Shown here: positions 57,704-64,000 of the stretch, one piece after another
Numbering within the stretch: position 1 is the first letter of the stretch
How the letters are laid out: every line of letters begins with the position of its first letter
Assembly (NCBI GenBank): GCA_022577435.1
Contig: JAKOON010000119.1
Coordinates: 46,001 to 110,000 of the forward strand
DNA length: 64,000 nucleotides
Reading direction: 5' to 3'
Origin: Embiotoca jacksoni
Lineage: Eukaryota > Chordata > Actinopteri > Embiotocidae
The notes under the pieces: model-generated
Told to the model about the DNA's origin: nothing
The model's database searches: none
Seen by the model: only the letters and a program-made list of their open reading frames with translations
Translations under genes and position numbers: made by a program

Positions 57704-57785
57704 CACCAGGACGCGTCGAGCTCGGCCGTCAAACAGCAGATTGCTAGAGATAAATAAAAACATATTAACTTGGCAATAAATTCAT
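57704..57785 (-). CDS. wnt2: wnt2 exon 1, signal-peptide exon (apparent frame problem)
   Basis: The donor gtgagc follows ...CTTAELDASW-like coding: the frame that joins correctly to exon 2 reads ICFYLSLAICCLTAELDASW then W-YMGTL. This is a signal peptide with the SWWYM junction known from WNT2. The only nearby ATG (57785) opens a different frame that hits TAA after six codons. The correct frame has an upstream stop and no ATG. Either one base is missing here, or the start lies in an undetected upstream exon using the tatctctag acceptor at about 57746. Confidence 0.7.
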
Positions 57786-58794
57786 ATTAACCGAACTTTA
57801 TGGAGCTGGACGCGTTTTCAAGACAGAAAACATCAGGGAAGTCTTGAGTCTTGAAATCTCCGCATGAAGAACGTTTGAAAAGTATGTTTGAGGTCGGAGG
57901 AGGTTCTGACTGGAGGAGCCGGGAAGAGTCTCCGAGTCTGCACGGTGCTGAAGAGCTTCTGAGACAATTCATAGATGATGAGCAGGGAGGGCGGGGGGGC
58001 TCAGGTCCAGATTAAAGACAGAACCGGTGGTTCTGAGATCATGATTGTGTAGAAGACAGTAAGTGTGCACCATGAAGGACCATCATCACAGAATCACATC
58101 TTCTTATTAATAAACCAGTTATTTATAAACCAGTTATTAATAAACCGGTTATTAATAACTGGTTCAACGTTGTCGGACTGATTCAGCAGCAGAGTATTTG
58201 ACGTTCTGTTATTTCACAGCCTTCAACAAACCCTCCGTCTCACCGATGGATCCTGGTCCTGGTCCTAGTCCTGGTCCTGGTCCTGGTCCCGGTGCTGCTG
58301 CTGGTTCTGGTTCTCCGGAGCACCTGAATGTGTTCGTTTCTATCGGATTATGCGAGTGTGTTTGAAGTCTCTCTGAGCTCTGCAAACTGTCACACGCTGT
58401 TTCCTACCTCCGATCACCGTGGAAGAAAAGCATAAAATAACACGCAAGTTCAAACCTTATGTTGTAATATTAATCCAGTTTAATGGGAGTCATTGTTCAC
58501 TGCTTTACTGAATCACATCAAGGTCCCTGAACACACCACGAGGAGTACAGTAAGGCCCTGAACACACCACGAGGAGGGTTGATGTCCAGAATAACTGATA
58601 ATCACTGAAAACTGCTTCCCAGCTGTGATTCTGATGTTTATATCTTTTACTCTAAACTAAACAGGCTGCAGCTCCGTTCTCATCAGGATGATGTCAATCT
58701 GGGAAAAATCTAGATTTAGTATCTTGTCAAAAAAAAAAATCCAGACACAGAAACATGATCCTCAAAAGAAGCTTTAACCATCACTTAAACTCTT

Positions 58795-58802
<8 letters not shown>
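57786..58802. other. probable wnt2 5' flank/promoter region
   Basis: Unique sequence with a (GGTCCT)n stretch at 58252–58294 and a duplicated ccctgaacacaccacgagga (about 58526 and 58555). No clear TATA box was identified. Confidence 0.45.

Positions 58803-58836
<34 letters not shown>
58803..58836. repeat. poly(A) run, 34 bp
   Basis: Uninterrupted A tract. No retroposed gene was recognised next to it. Confidence 0.9.
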
Positions 58837-58837
<1 letters not shown>

Positions 58838-58989
58838 GACAATATCATTCAACGTAAAAAGATGAGTCAAAGAAAACTGGAAAATAAAAAGACTCTTCAA
58901 ACACTTCAATAACAGAAACATTTTTATCTTCCAACGATGAGCTGCAATCATCAAACTAAAGAACGATGAACACACATCGTCACCGTCTG

Positions 58990-59139
58990 CTAGGACGTAT
59001 TCCCGCTGGCTGCTCTGCAGAGGAGGAGGAGGAATGAGGCACCGAGCGCGCTCAGACCCACTCCGGTCAGGACCCGAGTCGTCCAGCGGCTGTCAGAACC
59101 GAGCTGAGGAGGCTGACAGCTGTCTCCGGCTTGGTCCAT
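58990..59139 (-). CDS. asz1: candidate last exon of asz1 (GASZ), tail-anchored C-terminus
   Basis: The minus strand has a good acceptor (gtcctccctcag) followed by an open frame of 49 residues ending in TAG. It reads MDQAGDSCQPPQLGSDSRWT, then a hydrophobic helix (VLTGVGLSALGASFLLLLC) and a short tail. GASZ, a germ-cell ankyrin protein of the piRNA pathway, ends in a hydrophobic mitochondrial anchor. In vertebrates asz1 lies next to wnt2 on the same strand, with its 3' end facing wnt2. The identity rests on position and this tail, not on sequence recognition. A possible preceding exon ends at a gtttgt donor near 59425 (reading GPREVLVTQ in phase). Confidence 0.45.
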   Translation of the reverse strand: MDQAGDSCQPPQLGSDSRWTTRVLTGVGLSALGASFLLLLCRAASGNTS

Positions 59140-59236
59140 CTGAGGGAGGACAAGTCAGAGACATGAGAGGAAACACACCAATCCAAAGGGAAGGAGACGA
59201 CCTCATGCAGGACGTGGAGGGGTCACAGGTCCTGTT

Positions 59237-59345
59237 AACCTGACCCGGTCCTGAACCTGACCTGGTCCTGAACCGGTCCCAGTCCTGAACCTGAACCTGA
59301 CCCGGTCCTGAACCTGAACCGGTCCCAGTCCTGAACCGGTCCTGA
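59237..59345. repeat. (CCTGAACCTGACCCGGT)n short tandem repeat
   Basis: About six degenerate units of cctgaacctgacccggtcctgaaccggtcc. Confidence 0.85.
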
Positions 59346-59488
59346 CCAGTTAAAGGGTGAGAAATATCCGCTCTGTTTCTGGTGGGAGTCAAAGGCAGCA
59401 TGTCAGGTCCCATCAGACAAACCTGAGTCACCAGAACCTCTCTGGGACCGCGACCCATCTCCACCGGCCCGGCGGTCCCAGAGCATGG

Positions 59489-61720
59489 CGTAGTGATGTG
59501 GGGGCGTGGCGTGTCGTGGCGATGTGATGGCGCGATGTGGTGATGTGGCGTGTCGTGGTGATGTGGTGACGTGGTGGCGTGGCGTGTCGTGGTGATGTGG
59601 TGGCGCGATGTGGTGATGTGGTGGCGCGATGTGGTGATGTGGTGATGTGGTGACGTGGCGCGATGTGGTGGCGTGGCGTATCATGGTGATGTGGTGGCGC
59701 AATGTGATGATGTGGTGGCGTGGCGTGTCGTGGTGATGTGGTGGCGTGGTGTGTCGTGGTGATGTGGTGGCGTGTCGTGGTGATGTGGTGGCGTGGCGTG
59801 TCGTGGTGATGTGGTGGCGTGGTGTGTCGTGGTGATGTGGTGGCGTGTCGTGGTGATGTGGTGGCGCGATGTGGTGATGTGGTGGCGTGGCGTGTCGTGG
59901 TGATGTGGTGGCGTGGCGTGTTGTGGTGATGTGGTGGCATGGCGTGGTGATGTGGTGGTGTGGCATGTCGTGGTGATGTGGTGGCGTGGCGTGGTGATGT
60001 GGTGGTGTGGCATGTCGTGGTGGCGCGATGTGGTGATGTGGTGGCGTGTCGTGGTGATGTGGTGGCGTGGCGTGTCGTGGTGATGTGGTGGCGTGGCGTG
60101 GTGATGTGGTGGCGCGATGTGGTGATGTGGTGGCGTGGCGATGTGGTGGTGTGGCATGTTGTGGTGGTGCGATGTGGTGTCGTGGTGATGTGGTGGCGTG
60201 GCGTGGTGACGCGATGTGATGTGGTGGCGTGGTGATGTGGTGGCGCGATGTGGTGATTTGGTGGCGTGGCGTGGTGGCGTAGTGATGTGGGGGCGTGGCG
60301 TGTCGTGGCGATGTGATGGCGCGATGTGGTGATGTGGCGTGTCGTGGTGATGTGGTGACGTGGTGGCGTGGCGTGGCGTGGTGATGTGGTGGCGCGATGT
60401 GGTGATGTGGTGGCGCGATGTGGTGATGTGGTGATGTGGTGACGTGGCGCGATGTGGTGGCGTGGCGTATCATGGTGATGTGGTGGCGCAATGTGATGAT
60501 GTGGTGGCGTGGCGTGTCGTGGTGATGTGGTGGCGTGGTGTGTCGTGGTGATGTGGTGGCGTGTCGTGGTGATGTGGTGGCGTGGCGTGTCGTGGTGATG
60601 TGGTGGCGTGGTGTGTCGTGGTGATGTGGTGGCGTGTCGTGGTGATGTGGTGGCGCGATGTGGTGATGTGGTGGCGTGGCGTGTCGTGGTGATGTGGTGG
60701 CGTGGCGTGTCGTGGTGATGTGGTGGCATGGCGTGGTGATGTGGTGGTGTGGCATGTCGTGGTGATGTGGTGGCGTGGCGTGGTGATGTGGTGGTGTGGC
60801 ATGTCGTGGTGGCGCGATGTGGTGATGTGGTGGCGTGTCGTGGTGATGTGGTGGCGTGGCGTGTCGTGGTGATGTGGTGGCGTGGCGTGGTGATGTGGTG
60901 GCGCGATGTGGTGATGTGGTGGCGTGGCATGGTGATGTGGTGGCGTGGCGATGTGGTGGTGTGGCATGTTGTGGTGGTGCGATGTGGTGTCGTGGTGATG
61001 TGGTGGCGTGGCGTGGTGACGCGATGTGATGTGGTGGCGTGGTGATGTGGTGGCGCGATGTGGTGATGTGGTGGCGTGGCGTGGTGGCGTGGTGATGTGG
61101 TGGCGTGGCGTGTCGTGATGATGTCGTGGCGTGGTGATGTGGTGGCGTGGCATGTCGTGGTGGCACGATGTGGTGATGTGGTGGCGTGGCGTGTCGTGGT
61201 GATGTGGTGGCGCGATGTGGTGATGTGGTGGCGCGATGTGGTGATGTGGTGGCGTGGCGTGTCGTGGTGATGTGGTGGCGTGGTGGCGCGATGTGGTGAT
61301 GTGGTGGCGTGGCACGATGTGGTGGCGTGGCACGATGTGGTGGCGTGATGTGGTGATGTGGTGATGTGGTGGCGTGGCGCGATGTGGTGGCGTGGTGATG
61401 TGGTGGCGCGATGTGGTAGCGTGGCGTGGTGATGTGGTGGCGCGATGTGGTGATGTGGTGGCGTGGCGTGGTGGCGTGGCGATGTGGTGGTGTGGCATGT
61501 TGTGGTGGTGCGATGTGGTGATGTGGTGGCGTGGCGCGATGTGGTGGCGTGGTGATGTGGTGATGTGGTGGCGTGGCATGTCGTGGTGTCGTGGCACAAT
61601 GTGGTGGTGTGGTGGCATGGCATGTCGTGGTGTCGTGGCACGATGTGGTGGCATGGCGTAGTGGCGTGGTGGCACGGCGTGGTGATGTGGTGGCGCAGCG
61701 ATATGGTGATGTGGCGATGT
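59489..61720. repeat. minisatellite GTGGTGATGTGGTGGCGTGGC, 2.2 kb with 789-bp higher-order duplication
   Basis: Units of gatgtggtggcg(tg), tggcgtgtcgtggt and gcgatgtggt. The block starting gcgtagtgatgtgggggcgt at 59489 recurs at 60278. The second copy follows the first nearly base for base to about 61070. The minus strand is open for nearly 800 codons (His/Thr/Pro), an artefact. Confidence 0.93.
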
Positions 61721-62187
61721 CACTTGCTCCTCTGATTCCAGCAGGATGAGGAAGGAACCAAAAGTGTTCCTTTCTCATCGTTTCCTGAGTTTACTAAAAC
61801 AGTAACTCTTCATTATTGTGCTCCCAGACTTCCTCCAGCTCTGCTGATTCCTTCTGTGGCTCAAACTGTTGAAACCAGCTGAGATTTTAGTCTCAATGCT
61901 GTTCTAGAAACATCTGAGGTTTGTTTTCAAAGTTGGACCAAGTGTGGGAGAGCCTGTGTGTGTGGGAGGGTCAGATTCCTGTTTGACACCTGGGGACCGC
62001 CTCCTGGTGTTACTGAAACACACACCTCCACGTGTTCCTCACAACACCCCTCTCTGGCCATCAGCCCCACCCTCCCGTGTTAAGCTCCCTCACCCCGTCC
62101 CCCCACCTCCTCGTCTGTGTGCTGACAGCTTGATGTCACAGCGTGCTGACTTCTGAGCTGTGAGGAGTCAGGAACAACTCTCCCCTC

Positions 62188-62188
<1 letters not shown>
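61721..62188. other. unique sequence, no gene assigned
   Basis: A minus-strand segment around 61732–61785 has a possible acceptor and donor, but I cannot assign it to a protein. Confidence 0.4.
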
Positions 62189-62251
<63 letters not shown>

Positions 62252-62270
62252 ACACACACACACACACACA
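62189..62270. repeat. (CA)n microsatellite
   Basis: About 40 CA units with one CC interruption. Confidence 0.94.
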
Positions 62271-62302
62271 CCAGCCCTCCTACCTGTTGCAGCTCACCAA
62301 TA

Positions 62303-63971
62303 CAGTCCATCCGGAAAGTATTCAAAGCGCTTCACTTTTTACACATTTTGTTATGTTACAGCTTTATTCCAAAATGGATTAAATTCATTTTTTTCCTCAA
62401 AATTCGACACTCAATATCCCATAACGACAAAGTGAAAATAGTTTGTTTAAAATTTTTGCAAATCTATTAAAAATAAAGAACAAAAATATAACACATATAT
62501 AAGTATTCACAGCCTTTGCTCAATACTTTGTTGAAGCACCTTTGGCAGAAATTACAGCCTCAAGTCTTTTTTTGAGTATGATGCTATAAGCTTGGCTGCT
62601 ATTCTTGGGCAGTTTCTCCGATTCTTCTTTGCAGGACCTCTGAAGCTCCATCAGGTTGGATGGGGAGCGTCGGTGCTCAGACATCTTCAGATCTCCCCAG
62701 AGATGTTCAATCGGGTTCAAGTCTGGGTTCTGCCTGGGACACTCAAAGACATTCACAGAGTTGTCCCGAAGACACTCCTTTGTTATCTTGGCTGTGTGCT
62801 TCGGGTCGTTGTCCTGTTGGAAGATGAACCTTTGCCCCAGTCTGAGGTCCAGAGTGCTCTGGAGAAGGTTTTCATCAAGGATGTCTCTGTACATTGCTGC
62901 ATTCATCTTTCCCTCCATCCTGACTAGTCTCCCAGTTCCTGCTGCTGAAAAACATCCATGCTGCCACCACCATGCTTCACCGTAGAGATGGTGTTGGTCA
63001 GGTGATGAGCGGTGCCTGGTTTCCTCCAAACATGATGCTCGGCATTCAGGCCAAAGAGTTCAATCTTTGTTTCATCAGACCAGAGAATTTAGTTTCTCAT
63101 GGTCTGACAGTCCTTCAGGTGCCTTTTGGTAAACTCCAGGTGGGCTGTCATGAGCCTTTTACTGAGGAGTGTCTTCCGTCTGGTCACTCTACCATACAGG
63201 CCTGCAGCCTTTTACTGAGGAGTGTCTTCCGTCTGGTCACTCTACCATACAGGCCTGCTTGGTGGAGTGCTGCAGAGATGGGTGTCCTTCTGGAAGGTTC
63301 TCCTCTCTTCACAGAGCAACGTTGGAGCTCTGTCAGAGTGACCATCGGGTTCTTGGTCACCTCCCTGACTAAGGCTCTTCTCCCCCGATCGCTCAGTTTG
63401 GCCGGGCAGCCGACTCTAGGAAGAGTCCTGGTGGTTCAAACTTCTTCCATTTACAGATGATGGAGGCCACTGTGCTCATTGGGACCTTCAATGCTGCAGA
63501 AATGTTTCTGTACTCTTCCCCAGATCTGAGCCTCCATACAATCCTGTCGGAGGTCTACAAATGATTCCTTGGACTTCATGGCTTGGTTTGTGCTCTGACA
63601 TGTCAACTGTGGGACCTTATATAGACGGTGTATGTCTTTCCAAATCATGTCCAATCAACTGAATTTACCAGGTGGACTCCAATCAAGTTGTAGAAACATC
63701 TGAAGGATGATCAGTGGAAACAGGAAGCACCTGAGCTCAATTTTGAGTGTCATGGCAAAGGCTGTGAATACTTAAGTCCATGTGATTTTTTTTATTTTTT
63801 TATTTTTAATAGATTTGCAAAAATTTCAAAAATATTTATTTCACTTTGTCGTTATGGGGTATTGTGTGTAGAATTTTGAGGGAAAAAATGAATTTAATCC
63901 ATTTTGGAATAAATCAGTAATATAACAAAATGTGGAAAAAGTGAAGCGCTGTGAATCCTTTCCGGATGCAC
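62303..63971 (-). mobile_element. Tc1/mariner-type transposon, copy B (inactive)
   Basis: Same family as 7884–9495. The left end CAGTCCATCCGGAAAGTATT follows TA (62301–62302). The right end (gaatcctttccggatgcac) is eroded and lacks a clear TA duplication. Compared with copy A, it has a 53-bp internal tandem duplication and a deletion of about 10 bp near 62957. Confidence 0.9.
62520..63579 (-). pseudogene. Tc1-like transposase pseudogene, copy B
   Basis: The C-terminal 169 residues are open (63029–62520) and include FIFQQDNDPKHTAK, NPDLNPIEHLWGDLK and the GASTKY end, so the second and third catalytic residues (D, E of DD34E) are visible. The upstream DNA-binding half (MKSKES... at 63579) is separated by frameshifts, including the 53-bp duplication, which is not a multiple of three. 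Confidence 0.9.
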
Positions 63972-64000
63972 ACAGTGTGTTGTTGAGAGTGTGTGCGTGT

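Noticed and set aside
59403..61778. A 791-codon His/Pro/Thr frame on the minus strand
   Set aside because: It lies entirely on the GTGGTGATG minisatellite; a second frame of similar length overlaps it. It is a repeat artefact, not a gene.
61732..61785. Possible minus-strand exon (acceptor ...aaactcag, donor gtgaca)
   Set aside because: Too short, and the peptide was not recognised; the splice sites are common by chance.

Overview
The window is nuclear DNA from a ray-finned (teleost-like) fish. The signs are a vertebrate st7 gene split into 14 recognisable coding exons with GT–AG introns, the vertebrate gene order st7 – wnt2 – (asz1), and a fish-type repeat load: Tc1-like transposons, an L2-like LINE with its partner SINE, a BEL/Pao element, a Gmr1-like Ty3/gypsy element, and very many minisatellites and (CA)n/(TG)n tracts. 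There is no bacterial, viral or organellar gene organisation.

Layout. Positions 1–10532 are intron DNA upstream of the first st7 coding exon in the window. They hold unique sequence to about 2550, then a run of minisatellites (3902–9985), one of which is split by a Tc1-like element (7884–9495). The st7 coding exons run on the + strand from 10533 to the stop codon at 45048 and encode 503 complete residues; the true first exon must lie to the left of the window. Most of the gene length is intron filled by repeats. One intron (12056–28523) holds a 15.8-kb retroelement nest: a Gmr1-like LTR element (12517–28347, minus strand) is interrupted by a BEL/Pao element (13929–25389, minus strand), which is itself interrupted by an L2-like LINE (about 18617–22293, plus strand) and by a 618-bp solo LTR (23778–24395). 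Target-site duplications are visible for the LTR insertions. Another intron (29795–35806) holds a second Tc1-type element and a 3.8-kb minisatellite. The intron before the 41407 exon is a 3.5-kb AG-free array of branchpoint/polypyrimidine-like units.

From 45049 to about 56400 lie the st7 3' UTR and an intergenic stretch made largely of minisatellites, two L2-like LINE fragments, a remnant of a second LINE family and an inverted (AC)n–(GT)n pair. On the minus strand, wnt2 exon 2 (56415–56635) and the 3' part of exon 1 (57704–57785) are clear. Exons 3–5, expected between 45049 and 56414 if wnt2 is convergent with st7, were not found, and the signal-peptide exon reads out of frame from its only nearby ATG. 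A tRNA-derived SINE lies in the exon 1–2 intron. A small minus-strand exon with a hydrophobic tail (58990–59139) is proposed as the last exon of asz1. A 2.2-kb minisatellite with a 789-bp higher-order duplication follows. The window closes with a second copy of the Tc1-like element seen at 7.9–9.5 kb.

Only st7 and wnt2 are confidently identified host genes, with asz1 tentative. All transposable-element genes seen here carry stops, frameshifts or deletions and look inactive.
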